Below are positions 11,421 to 22,785 of a stretch of DNA of 64,000 bases, piece by piece (the stretch's first letter is position 1; each line of letters starts with the position of its first letter). Source of the stretch: Sabellastarte sp. h YS-2021 (taxonomy: Eukaryota; Annelida; Polychaeta; Sabellida; Sabellidae); contig OZ024936.1 in assembly GCA_964017235.1 (NCBI GenBank), forward strand, positions 90,556,537 through 90,620,536, in the 5' to 3' direction. Under the pieces are notes generated by a model, which saw nothing but the letters and a program-made list of their open reading frames with translations, had not been told where the DNA came from and made no database searches. Position numbers and translations under genes: made by a program.

Positions 11421-12214
11421 GGGCACCCTGACAAAATTCTAGTAACCTGGGTTATCTGTGCTCGGCTAGGAGGTTGTTATAACATGCCTTTTCTTCTCTT
11501 TAATGGTTCCTTGACATGACCCAGGGGTTTTGTGGCTTTTCCATCACCTGGGTAGTGTTGGGGGGCTGTGGTGACGGTGTTGGCTGTATGGTCGGTGCTG
11601 GTCCCGGTTTCAGATGTATCGTTTTTTTTAAAAATCAAAATATTTAATTCAATAAAAACAAAAGCTTGTTGAGCTGGCATCTTTATATAGTGTTGTTTTG
11701 TTCCCGACTCATGATCCCTGCTACAGAATTTAATAAGTCCAGTGAGAATAGATCAAGACATTGCTTCTGTCTTGTCGGTTTGTCACTATGGCTTTGATTT
11801 ATTATTCGTACATATAGTACCATATGTAAGTACAAAAAGTAGAAATATTTAGAAATGATCATAAAAACTGAAACACATATGTATATACATATATATACAT
11901 AAACAATAAATTTTGACACATATAAAAATTCAATAATAGCATCAAGTTCTCCGAATGAAAGCTTTGTGTTGTCACATTCTTTAATGAACATAAAATAATT
12001 TTCTTTAGTGCAAGTTATTTAATCTTTCCAGTACATAATGCAGAAGCATACTCATTAATTGATATTTTAAACTGACATAGGGTTGATGAAACATAGTTTG
12101 AATTACACTGTAATAGCTTGGATATATGGAACACTATTACTAATGCTGGACTGGCTACCATTCTAAGCAAAATTACTTGCCAGTTGAACACATGCATTCT
12201 CACTTGTAAGTACT
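11421..12214. other. No gene recognised
   Basis: Non-coding spacer with a TA-rich microsatellite near 11875-11900. Minus-strand open frames at 11477-11680, 11683-11991 and 12015-12239 have no motifs. Confidence 0.4.
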
Positions 12215-13100
12215 TTAGAATAGAATAGAATAGAAACATTTATATAGCGCAAAATTGATGTAACACCCTCTAATGAGGTCAAAAAGGGAAAGTCCAGGAA
12301 TGTATCAGGTCAAGATCCAAAATTAGCGGCCGTCAGGGAGATGTACTATGATGGGGGATATGAGAGTCTAAACAAATAGGTCTTTAGCTGGCTACGGAAA
12401 CCTGTTATACATAAATTGGCTGAACCTTAAAAATAATTGAAGATCAACTGGTAAGTCATTACACAACAGGGGTAAGTACCTAGAATGAGTTTTATAAGGA
12501 AGATTAAACAAGTTTTTCAAACCATTTATCCATGTAGAATAGAAATTTAGTATGTCATTTGAACTTAAATCCCACAGCACAGAACCATATAGCGGCATGC
12601 AAAAACTTTTAAATAATTTATACTTCACTGTCAGATTAGCAGAGTTAAAATAATTAAAAATTCCATTTAATCATGTATTAAAACTGTTCACAGCATGTTG
12701 AATAACCTTAGACTTCACATTCAGACCAATAATATGACCAGGATATAAGGAAATCTTTTGCACACTTAATAGTATTATCATCATAAAAATATCACTTATT
12801 TGCTTTCCTCCTCTTACTGGGTGGTGAAGTAACTGGTACTTTTCAGCATTAAATAGCAACTGAATTTATCACAAAGTTTCAACATTTGTTTTAAAAACAT
12901 ATCACCAATATAACAACCTAACTCGCTGCTCTGAAGAGTGATTAAAAGTCCATCAGTATAAATTGTGAAGAGTACAGGTGATAAAATATGTACTTTCAAT
13001 AGTTTTGGTGTACAAGTTGTACACATAATAGCAAACTCTAATTACAACTTGTATGAATAAAATATTAAAGAAAATACCTTTTGCAATCTTGGCAAACATT
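12215..13100 (-). pseudogene. LINE reverse transcriptase 3' part with microsatellite tail
   Basis: Minus-strand frames give HILSPVLFTIYTDGLL (RT motif B/C region), then GCYIGDMF joined directly to LKQMLKLCDKF, then LLFNAEKYQLLHH, and finally KLFKSFCMPLYGSVLWDLSS...HSRYLPLLCNDLPVDLQ, the post-RT region seen in several animal LINE clades. The catalytic YADD segment that should lie between GDMF and LKQML is absent, which indicates a small deletion across the active site. The 3' end at 12215-12260 reads, on the minus strand, as 'gcgctatataaatgtttc' plus (TTCTA)n, a microsatellite-type LINE tail. It is 5'-truncated and inactive. Confidence 0.7.
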
Positions 13101-15337
13101 TTAATAATATTGACTATAATTTTATATACCTGTGGTTCTACCAACTAAGTTGGCAAAATGTGGAAAGTTAATTGGAGAATTTACTTTAGCTATGGGCAAA
13201 AATGACCTTCATAATTTGTGAAATAAGGTTTAGATATTCTTTGTTTAAAAGGCAAATGCAAGAACAACACTTGTTAACTGGATCATCAATTGGGGTGAAT
13301 AGTTTATTAAGTATTGTCAATTAGAAGAACAAAATATTGCTTACACTAAATTCCTCAGAATTGCAAAGAGAAAACTGACTTTATTTAAATTTTATCAACA
13401 GCATTTCATTACAATAAAAATATAGTAAAATGAAGCTGAGTTATAATTATTGTAGGTGTTGGAAATTGAAAGTTAAACTTTCACTTTGTGCCTCTATAAA
13501 CAGCCTTTTTTCAAAAGAATATCTTTCCCCCTCTGTTTTTTGAATAAATGTTTATGGTAATCGAAACAGAACTTCTTCAAAATATGAAGAATAAGTAATT
13601 TGATCTTTACAATGACATCTGCTTACATCACTTATTATTATTAGTATTATAGTAACCAATTATATTTCATTAAAGTGTAATAAAATTGTGGCAACTTCAC
13701 AAATGATCAAATAATCATAATACTCTAATAAAAGTGCAATAACATTAATAATGCTATTACTGTGTACTTCTGAACATGTTATGAAGGTGTCTCATAAGCT
13801 TTCCTTTGATCTAAAACCACCGCAGGAACCCAATAATAATTACATTCCAATATCACTGTTTCAAGTATGTTAAATCATCTTTACAGTCATGTATCAAAGT
13901 AGTCTATCAATAGTCAATTTACGTGAAGGGTATTTTATAAAGCTTTGTCATTCTGGAAAGATCTATCCACTTTGAGAGTTCCAACAAGCTGTGAAAACTG
14001 TGAACTGAGAAATAGTTTTGAAACATCATGAAATTCATGAAACAAATTCTGTTTTAGTAGCTTGTGTGATTCATTTTATTCAAGTACCAGTAAGTTTGCC
14101 ATTGTAATCATAAAATGTGAATGAGATTACAAAGACCGGAACTGTGCAGACTACACAAAACAATGTAGTGCGCATATGTTAGCGTCCATTTATCTGAAGC
14201 AATAAATTTACGATCATCAATAATAAAGAGCCAAACAGTACAGACAAAATAAAGTGTGACAAATAGGTGTACAAAATCATATTTATAATTATATTTATAT
14301 ATTAATAAATGAAACCGGTCTTTATAATTGCATTAAAATTCTCAGGTTCATACTTTATGACATCTATAAAAGGACTTTACCTCTGGCATAACACACCTGC
14401 GCCACCACACTCGTCAATTTATCCCCCTGAAAGTACCGTCCTTTTATAAAAGTGATAAAGTACTCACCCTAGGAATTCATTTCTACATGAAAATTGTGGT
14501 CTCAAATCGTGCCTGACCATTTGTGCCTGTATCCGGAAGCTTTAGGTTCTACTGTCCATGACCATTGTGTAGCATAAGTCAGTGATGGACAGGTAGTGGG
14601 TATGGCTTAGGGGGAATCTTTGACCAGTGGAGTCATCAGTCACGTGACTGGTGATTGACAGGCAGTGGGTGGGGCTTGAGGGATATTCTTAACCAGTCAA
14701 ATGACCAGTGACATCATAAGCCATGTTAAAGGTAATGGAAATGGAAATTTATAATGAAAATAGTGTGGATGTGTCTAAATTTATAACACAGTGGGTAGAA
14801 TATTGAGGTGTCACTGAATTTTAAGTATTGGACTCAGCATCTGCAAATATTGTTTCACAAAGTTCCCTAAAATCCCCTATTATTGCTTGCTGTCATCTTG
14901 TATGATGTCATGTGATGTCATCCATGACATCATATTAACATTTTTTATGACATGAGTAATCTCTCAAACCAGGAGACTTTGAGTTCTAATATTAGCAGAC
15001 AATCCAGCTATGAAGTTTATTCAAGGTCTAAACTATGAAGAAAGAGTTCAAGATCTACCCCAGGACAAGAGGTAAGATAAGGGTAACATATTTTAAATAA
15101 ATCTGTTTTGAAAAGAACTGTAACATTTTAAAAGCTTTGAAAAGGTTTAAAACTGACATTAAGTAAGATTTTTTTCAAACCTATTTTTCTTAAAATATAA
15201 ATCTGTGCATTTTGTAAACATTTTACTGATGATATGCAAAGTTTAAAACATTTTATTGTTGATATATCATGTATTTTAATAAATATATAAAAATGATAAG
15301 AATTGTGAAAATATACGCCAAAAATTGCAGTGCAGAG
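13101..15337. other. AT-rich non-coding stretch
   Basis: More than 2 kb without a coding signal. The only structure I see is an imperfect tandem pair of about 65 bp at 14580-14705 (units sharing gacaggYagtgggt, ggcttRRggg and ttRaccagt). Several homopolymer and ATT-type simple repeats are present. Confidence 0.5.
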
Positions 15338-15717
15338 GGTTGGTGTAGTTTACTGGTTGAACTCGTTTGTTTCCTTAGTGGGAAGTTGCAGGTTCAAATC
15401 CAAGGTGGGATACAGCTATTATTATTTTAACTGTATCATTTTTCCCATTTGTTAGTATCTATTATTGTTATTATTATTATTATTAACCCAAAGTTCATCT
15501 GTATCCTACTGCACACATATCATACACTACACAGATTGTAAATTCAAAACTTGGTCAGGACACAACTTTTTAATGTTTTTTTTACATAATCATTATTTTT
15601 AACTTGTTAATATCTACTATTGTTGTCATAAATATTATGTCTTTAATTCAAAATAAATAAAACTACACAAAATTATATTCTACAAGACTATAGGTCTACA
15701 AACAATACTTTACTAGC
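15338..15717 (+). repeat. tRNA-like tandem array, left flank of a nested insertion
   Basis: The first unit begins with a tRNA-like head: an A-box-like ggttggtgtagtttactggt at about 15349 and a B-box-like gcaggttcaaatccaagg near 15393. A second unit (about 15498-15690) keeps 'actgcacacatatca', a degenerate B box (gtaaattcaaaacttgg) and the T/A-rich spacer with attattatt runs. The same units continue at 22786-23400, beyond the inserted SINE and retrotransposon. Each unit is about 140-175 bp. Confidence 0.65.
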
Positions 15718-15913
15718 GGGGCCATGGTGCCACAGTGGTAACCTACTCACCTCCCAGCTATCACATCAGAGTTCTAATCTCAACGTGACCTCAAGTGGGA
15801 AACCGGGTAGTTTCTTGCTGGTGGTCAGCAGTTTACAGTACAGAAACTTGACCAACTGTATGTATTGGTTTCCTCTGCCTTTTCAACCACCCATAGTCAT
15901 ATAACCTGTACAG
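15718..15913 (+). mobile_element. SINE-A, 5' part (interrupted by YR element 1)
   Basis: This copy starts with a tRNA-like head (ggggccatggtgccacagtgg, A-box-like) and runs through the SINE-A body in plus orientation: ggtcagcagtttacagtaca, then tgtattggtttcctctgcct, then cccatagtcatataacctgt. It stops at 'gtacag', where other copies continue with ttgaaagcgacgtaaaacccc. The missing tail is found 6.8 kb away at 22757-22785. The B box is degenerate here. Confidence 0.85.
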
Positions 15914-16110
15914 TGTGGGTAGCACGGCAGGGGCCTGCTAGTTCAGTTTACTTCACACCTTAATTTCATAGGTCTTCTATTCCTCTATTCCTCCCTTAAT
16001 TACATAGCAACCAATCATATTCGACTGGGGTTCAACTTTGCTACCCCAATACTGTGGGGCCATTTTGAATTCAGATTTTGAAGGGTAAACAAGTATTCAG
16101 AATTTTATTC
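15914..16110 (+). repeat. Split direct repeat A1 of element 1
   Basis: The left terminus, from tgtgggtagcac to agaattttattc. It recurs at 21176-21377 (A2) and 22017-22218 (A3). A1 lacks about 5 bp (catggcctgtc versus cacggc) relative to the internal copies; otherwise they are almost identical. Confidence 0.9.
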
Positions 16111-16140
16111 TTTTTATGTGTAACTATTTTAACATTGGAT

Positions 16141-17336
16141 ATGCCTTCCTATCGCAAGAAATCTCCTGCAACTGAGGGGAAGAGGAAGACTAGGGCGTCA
16201 GACAAAGCCAGGACTTCCCCAAGAAAGAATAAGAAGTCCAAATCAGCGTCATTAAACGACGGTTCATATCTCCAGCTACCTGAACCTCAGCAGGCGCCAG
16301 TAAGTACTATTGCTTCTAATGCTCAACCCCAGATATCAGCATCAACTGGCCAAGCCATCCTGGATATGTTGAGTAAGCTGGATGCGTCAAACCAAGAGTT
16401 GACTAGAAGAATGGACAGGTTCGAACGCAACGGCAGCATTAGCTCCACACCATTGACCTCGCCCACTGGCCCTCCAGTTAATCACGCTCATGCAAGAGGT
16501 GGTCAGCAGTTCACGGTTCCTCCTCACTTACTTCAACAACCTGTATCTGGCACAGCTACGAATCGCAACACGGACAGCTACATTCCAGGTACGACTCAAC
16601 CACAACCTTCAGTAGCAGCTAATGACACCAGGGATGCGGTCGCACCCAAGGTTGATGTTCTGAGGTCTATACCGAGCATCTCTACTGCAGTTTCACAGTT
16701 GTTAGCCAGTTATGACCAGCAAGTCGACAGAGAAGTGATGCAAGGTAAGAGTACTGTCATTACAAAGAAATCGGGCAGATACAACACCACTGACACAACT
16801 TCTCTTGGCCATCAGTTTAGGTGGCCCAATGAGGGCCTGATATCTGCTTCACATCTTAGAAGACCCGCCTACGATGATCTGAATCTGGCACAGTGGGTGT
16901 CCGGGCAACTTGCTAACATTTTTTGTTAATTGGAGATCAGGTTTTGTCGAGAAATATGTTGACCCATTTGGCAGCTTTAATGAGGGATGCCGTATCGCTT
17001 CCGTGGCCCGTCGTCAGGTCAGCGTGGGCGGTATCTATGACTGACATGGAGGAAGGTAGGCTCAGTTGGGGGATTCAATGCAATGGTCACTCAACAGGAT
17101 TAGCAATTCGCAGCTCGCAATGCACAACACACAGTCTGTGGCAGGATCTGGCTCTAAGGTCAGGATTTGTAGATACTTCAACGAAGGTACTTGTACAAGT
17201 GAGACCCATCATGGAACTTACAAACACTTCTGTAGTCATTGTCATAAACAAGGGCATTCTTTGGTACATCCAGAGATGAAATGCTTCCACCGTAGTGCTA
17301 CCAGTAGCCAGGAACAGAAGTTAACTTCAGGGAAAT
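16141..17336 (+). pseudogene. Gag of element 1 (broken by two frame changes)
   Basis: I place the start at the Met of MPSYRKKSPATEGK, because element 3 has a similar basic N-terminus (MPITKKAPAANAKKK) at its first ATG. After the basic N-terminus come a coil (LDMLSKLDASNQELTRRMD), a Q/P/T-rich linker, FRWPNEGLI and YDDLNLAQWVSGQLANIF. The frame changes near 16920 to give MLTHLAALMRDAV, and changes again near 17065 to give a CCCH-like finger (CRYFNEGTC...HH...FCSHCHKQGH) at 17166-17280. The same three blocks are in one frame in element 2. It presumably packages the element RNA; the zinc finger would bind nucleic acid. It cannot be translated as one protein here. Confidence 0.8.
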
Positions 17337-17371
17337 AGGGCATAGGTCACCCCCTGAACCTCTCCAGGGCC

Positions 17372-19542
17372 ATGTTGCAGGGTTCGGTCCCAGAAACTCC
17401 TACAAAGACAGACAATAAAGTAAATTTCATGAATGAGGACAATAATGAACACAAATGTAATTCAGAATTTCTTGACTTTGATAACATTGAAAAGCAAAAT
17501 GACTTGAACTTTATTATGAATCAGTATAATTGTTGTGGTGGTGGTGTTGTACATGATAAAATACTTCAGTCTCACTATCAGGTTGATGCTGGGTATGAAC
17601 ATTATCCCCAGGACCACATTCAATTAATTTATGATAACTATGTCAATGATGGAACTTGCTTTAATAGTACTGTCATTCAGGTGTACAATAGCCTTGGCAA
17701 GCATTCACACACCGCTGTAATATCTGATAATTATGTTGATTATGATGGGGCATTGGGGTACTATCACACATGTTATGACAACTCTTATAATATTGCACAA
17801 TGCCCCATGAGTTTTACAAATTATGGTTACCAACTAAATGGCCAAAGGGCTTTTGTGGTTTACATTCATGGTGACCTTCAAGACAAGGTCACTGGCTATT
17901 ACCTATATGCCCAGTCTATTGACGGTAGTCCTCATACCCTCACCCCTTTCAGATTCCCCATCCAAGGGGTCCTGCAGATTGTCAGAACCGTAACTCTTCA
18001 TATGGTGGTCATATCTAAGTATAATTTGAATATTCAGACCACTGAAAGTAATAATCCCGAACTAGCATTTGAGAACTATGTAAAAGATTTGAAAACTTAT
18101 GAAAACCATGGTTGTAGTTACAAAGATTACATTACTGACATTATTGACGCATTGATAGATAGCAGTGAGGATACTCTGGATAATGACTGCATGAGTAGGT
18201 CTGCTATGCATACCAATACTTCGTGTAACAATCCCGAACTCGACATTGATACAAATATACACAGCCCCAGTAGGGGCTCTCACTGTCCAGGTAACACGAA
18301 CCAATGCGCGGATAACAGAACGTGCTCGGACTTTAATTACCCGGACAAGAAAATTGGCTTTCTAAACTTGGAAGCGACTGACTTTTCTTTCATCGGTCCA
18401 GATAGAGAAGTTGTTAAACTAGATTCCATTGATAAGCTAATCAAAACTGCAGACACGATTTTAAGTACTGGTGTCCCGAACTACCAGGCAGCTAGGATAC
18501 CAATCAAATCCGGCTTGAATGTACAAGCATGGGAACACTACCTTTGCGACTATGCAGACAAACACCTTCTCCAGTACATATGTTTCGGGTTCCCATTGTC
18601 TTTGATTAATTCTTATGAATTGTGTAACAAATCAAAATCAAAAGCAGTCAATCACTTCTCAGCCATTCAATATCCTGACCGTGTGTTAGAATACCTCAAC
18701 AAAGAGAAAGCATTAGGGGCTTTATTAGGCCCAGTTAATCACCCTATCCACGACCAATACCATTGCTCCCTTTGTTGACCAGACCCAAGGACATAAACAA
18801 AAGGCGTGTAATATTGAATCTTTCACACCCTCATGGCCACTCAGTGAATGACCACGTAGACAAAGATAAATTCGATTCCGTCGCCTTTGCTCTGAAATTC
18901 CCCAGTATTGATAATATAACTCAAGACATTGTAAACCACGAGGGCGATGCGGTTCTGTTCAAGGTGGACGTGGCTTGTGCATTTCGTAATCTTAGGGTAG
19001 ATCCCGCTGATGCTCTTAAGTTGGGGATTAGATGGGCAGATGCGTTCTTTGTGGATCTTTCGGTCGTGTTTGGCTGGAAGCACGGGTCTGGATCGTTCCA
19101 GATTTTGTCCGATGTAATTGCTCACATTATGGCCAAGAAAGGAGTTAAGATGCACTGTTATATTGACGACTACATTGTGGTCACCTCAAAGTCCGAAGCC
19201 TCTGACCAGTTTGCTATGCTTTGTGACCTTCTTCAGGAACTGGGTTTGCCAATGAATGGGGACAAATTGACACCTCCCTCCAAACGTATTACTTGCCTTG
19301 GTATTGACATTGATATTAACAACAATACCATGAGCATTGCTCAGGACAAGGTCAATGCCATTTATACTGAATGTCTGGCAGTTAGCAACAAGACGGTACT
19401 GTCAAAACAAGCTTTTCAGTCTTTATTAGGCAAATTAATTTACATTCAAAAGTGTGTCAAAACCTTCCAGGATATTTATCAACAGAATTCTCCATCTATT
19501 TCGTTCAAATTCCCACCTAAGAAAAATTCATCTTACTCCTGA
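17372..19542 (+). pseudogene. Reverse transcriptase of element 1
   Basis: A long N-terminal extension of unknown function, rich in Asn, Tyr, Asp and Cys (17372-18300), precedes the RT. The conserved part begins at about 18480 (IKSGLNVQAWEHYL), then YICFGFPLSL, and a frameshift near 18768 between HDQYHCS and LLTRPKDINKRRVILNLS. Motif A is FKVDVACAF (Asp near 18968), the motif B region is WKHGSGSFQILSD, and motif C is HCYIDDYIV with both catalytic Asp present (near 19165). The thumb reads CLGIDIDI and SLLGKLIYIQKC. A second frameshift near 19460, consistent with one extra A in 'gtcaaaacc', separates the RT from the connection to RNase H. The protein copies element RNA; here it is inactivated. 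Confidence 0.85.
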
Positions 19543-20042
19543 CTTTCACAAAGATATTCAATGGTTCCTGGAGTTCCTTCCTTCCTTCAATGGCATCTCA
19601 TACATACACAAACCTAGGGTTGATGACAGCCAGTCACTCTTTTTGGATGCCTGTTTAACATGCATGGGTGCAGTATGGCGGGATAGTGCATCTTGAGATG
19701 CTCAACATCGTTATAGCTTTGCAAACATGGGGTCACCTTTGGCAACATGGCTCAATCTCAATCAGATGTGATAACCTTGGGGTGGTTCAGGTGGTTCAGA
19801 CCGGCAAAACCAGAGATCAATTTTTGGCATTATGTGTCAGGAATATATGGCTCCTCACAGCTTCCCATGATATAGACCTTGTCATAAGTCATATCCCAGG
19901 TTCTAAGAACACCATAGCTGACACTTTATCTAGGCTTTATTCTGATAAACCTGTTAATAGTAACATTTGGACTGATCTTATACATAATTACACATGGGAC
20001 AGGGTGCCAGCCAGTTATTTTGACCTGGATACACATTTGTAA
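19454..20042 (+). pseudogene. RNase H domain of element 1
   Basis: After the connection (SRIFINRILHLFR) the frame gives the first catalytic Asp in LFLDACLTCMGAVW (19640-19675). It then breaks and resumes with IVHLEMLNIVIAL (Glu), SIRCDNLGVV (second Asp) and ISHIPGSKNTIADTLSR (third Asp). Compared with element 2, about 20 residues between the DAC strand and the LEM helix are missing, which indicates an internal deletion near 19678. The domain degrades the RNA strand of the hybrid during replication; this copy cannot. Confidence 0.8.
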
Positions 20043-21016
20043 TTTCAGATCCTGACTTACCTTCAGCTCCACTCATCAGATCAGCTCTGAATAAGATCAA
20101 GACTGCTTACAGACCTTCAACTAGAGCGGCTCATAACACTCACCTCAGGACTTACCTTGCCTTCACAATCTTCATGTCCCTCCCCACCATCCCTGCCCTC
20201 ATACCCTCCTAGCTTTCATGGAGTTCCTCCATGCTAACTCCTTGACTCACAAAGTCATCCTTAACTATCTATCTTCTATTAAGGAAGCAGCTAGTCGATA
20301 CCATTGGTCATTATCTCCTTTCTCACATCAAGCAGTCCTTGCTTATCTCTATAAACTCATCCTTTGCCCCCACCCCCAGAGGCATCTTTGACCTTACCAC
20401 CTTGGCCCTCATCTCACGGGCTTGCAACATTCTGGAAGATCCTATCTTATTCAGAGCTGCATTTTTGACAGCCTTCTTTGCATTCTTTAGAATGTCTAAT
20501 GTAGCTCCACATTCAAGATTCAAATTTGATCCTAATCGCCACATCCTTAGACAGGATGTCATCTTCCATCCCCCGGGTGCCCACATTCTGGTGAAATGGA
20601 CTAAGACCCTTCGGGATAGGAATTCTCATCATTTTGTTCAAATCCCAGCCCTCCAGAATAAAAACCTGTGCCCAGTCATGGCTATCAAACAACTTTTGGC
20701 ATCTCGTCAACTCCCTTTCTCTGCTCCTCTATTCGTCCATAAAACTCTTCCTCATCATCCTGTAATTGATACAACAATTTGAGATGCTCTTAGGAAAATC
20801 CTTAATCACTTAGGCATCCCCCTCTTAGGACATGGCTTCCATACCTTCCGACGTTCTGGAGCTACTTTAGCTTATGATAACAACATTCAACTGCTGCACA
20901 TCATGTCCCATGGCCTATGGAGAAGTGCTGCAGTTTGGACCTACCTCCAGAACGCCTCCTTGGCTCCTTCAATTGTACCCACAACTTTTGCTGCTATAAT
21001 CCCTCATCACATCTAG
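20042..21016 (+). pseudogene. Tyrosine recombinase of element 1
   Basis: The C-terminal gene of the element. The N-terminal helices (YRPSTRAAHNTHLRTYLAF) are followed by frame changes near 20200 and 20340. The catalytic domain then runs openly from 20339, with the first Arg in FFRMSNVAPHS (near 20494). A stop interrupts at about 20780, after which LRKILNHLGI, HTFRRSGAT (His and second Arg) and HGLWRSAAVWTYLQNA (third His and nucleophile Tyr) follow. All catalytic positions of the YR family are present, but the frame is broken. The enzyme would integrate the circular cDNA. Confidence 0.85.
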
Positions 21017-21024
21017 TTCGGCTT

Positions 21025-22756
21025 GGTGTTTTTAAAATCTTTCAATTTTATTGAAAACTTTTAGCTTCTACATACTAACATGTAAATAAATTCCTCAAAC
21101 TAGAATTTGATCTTCTTTCACCCCTACATTCATTTTCCCTGACCTTCATTTGACCTCACTCTCACTACAGGAAACTGTGGGTAGCATGGCCTGTCAGGGG
21201 CCTGCTAGTTCAGTTTACTTCACACCTTAATTTCATAGGTCTTCTATTCCTCTATTCCTCCCTTAATTACATAGCAACCAATCATATTCGACTGGGGTTT
21301 AACTTTGCTACCCCAATACTGTGGGGCCATTTTGAATTCAGATTTTGAAGGGTAAACAAGTATTCAGAATTTTATTCCCCTTCCCCCCTCCCTGGTAAAC
21401 TAAGACTACGGATCGCATCATGCAGGTCGGATATGACCTTCAGGTGGCTCCAAGCTCACCTTGAATGACCCCCTCTCGATTTGACACATGACAAGACACA
21501 GTATTGTAGTTCGAGACAGGGCCAGGCAATCCCCTGGTAGCCCCCTCTCATACTTCTCACTTGTACTAGAATTAGGCTGGGCCAGGCTTGACCCTGGTTC
21601 CCCCTCTCTGACATGTCATCACTTAACCCATACGCTATTTTATATTATTATTGCGTATTGTTGGCACGAGTTGCTGATTGTATGTGCAATTATTACGAGT
21701 TTATGCACTGTGACTATATGTTATGATCACTTAACCCATACGCTATTTTATATTATTATTGCGTATTGTTGGCACGAGTTGCTGATTGGTTGTGCAATTA
21801 TTACGAGTTTATGCACTGTGACTATATGTTATGATCATCTGTGATACTTACTGTGTGGTGTTTTTAAAATCTTTCAATTTTATTGAAAACTTTTAAAACT
21901 TTTAGCTTCTACATACTAACATGTAAATAAATTCCTCAAACTAGAATTTGATCTTCTTTCACCCCTACATTCATTTTTCCTGACCTTCATTTGACCTCAC
22001 TCTCACCTCAGGAAACTGTGGGTAACATGGCCTGTCAGGGGCCTGCTAGTTCAGTTTACTTCACACCTTAATTTCATAGGTCTTCTATTCCTCTATTCCT
22101 CCCTTAATTACATAGCAACCAATCATATTCGACTGGGGTTCAACTTTGCTACCCCAATACTGTGGGGCCATTTTGAATTCAGATTTTGAAGGGTAAACAA
22201 GTATACAGAATTTTATTCCCCTTCCCCCCCTCCCTGGTAAACTAAGACTACAGATCGCATCATGCAGGTCGGATATGACCTTCAGGCGGCTCCAAGCTCA
22301 CCTTGGATGACCCCCTCTCGATTTGACACATGACAAGACACAGTATTGTAGTTCGAGACAGGGCCAGGCAATCCCCTGGTAGCCCCCTCTCATACTTCTC
22401 ACTTGTACAAGAATTAGGCTGGGCCAGGCTTGACCCTGGTTCCCCCTCTCTGACATGTCATCACTTAACCCATACGCTATTTTATATTATTATTGCGTAT
22501 TGTTGGCACGAGTTGCTGATTGTATGTGCAATTATTACGAGTTTATGCACTGTGACTATATGTTATGATCATCTGTGATACTTACTGTGTGGTGTTTTTA
22601 AAATCTTTCAATTTTATTGAAAACTTTTAAAACTTTTAGCTTCTACATACTAACATCTAAATAAATTCCTCAAACTAGAATTTGATCTTCTTTCACCCCT
22701 ACATTCATTTTCCCTGACCTTCATTTGACCTCACTCTCACCTCAGGAAACTGTGGG
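21025..22756 (+). repeat. Right-end repeat block of element 1 (B1-A2-spacer-B2-A3-spacer-B3)
   Basis: B copies start ggtgtttttaaaatctttca at 21025, 21857 and 22591, and each ends at aactgtgg(g). A copies start at 21176 and 22017. The A2-to-A3 period is 841 bp. The first spacer contains a tandem duplication of about 108 bp (21619-21726 and 21727-21834, starting cacttaacccatacgcta) that the second spacer has only once. The canonical element should have one A-spacer-B unit after B1; this copy has two. Confidence 0.85.
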
Positions 22757-22785
22757 AAGCTACATAAACCCCAAATAAATAACTA
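22757..22785 (+). mobile_element. SINE-A 3' tail (continuation of 15718-15913)
   Basis: Reads gaagctacataaaccccaaa plus a taaataa tail. It corresponds to the gaaagcgacgtaaaacccca plus (aata)n end of intact SINE-A copies. It follows directly after the last base of B3 and so is the other half of the SINE broken by element 1. Confidence 0.8.

Larger units (their letters stand above)
15914..22756 (+). mobile_element. Ngaro-like YR retrotransposon, element 1
   Basis: A 6.84-kb element with repeats A1 (15914-16110), genes for gag, RT, RNase H and tyrosine recombinase, then B1 (21025-21180), A2 (21176-21377), a spacer, B2 (21857-22022), A3 (22017-22218), a spacer and B3 (22591-22756). A1...B1A2...B2 is the split-direct-repeat arrangement of Ngaro/PAT-type elements. 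The right end additionally carries a second A-spacer-B unit. No methyltransferase domain was seen, which favours Ngaro over DIRS/PAT. All genes contain frameshifts or stops, so this copy is dead, but the structure is complete. It sits inside a SINE-A copy without a target-site duplication, as expected for recombinase-mediated integration of a circle. Confidence 0.85.

Noticed and set aside
15338-15420. tRNA gene at the start of the array
   Set aside because: The boxes are present, but the arms do not fold into a full cloverleaf, and the sequence repeats in degenerate form, so it is a repeat unit.
19440-19560. Possible programmed frameshift between RT and RNase H, because elements 1 and 2 both change frame at the same place
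   Set aside because: Element 3 reads through this junction in one frame (LLYIHNC to TTFINRI). Element 1 is explained by one extra A and element 2 by a short deletion, so these are independent mutations.
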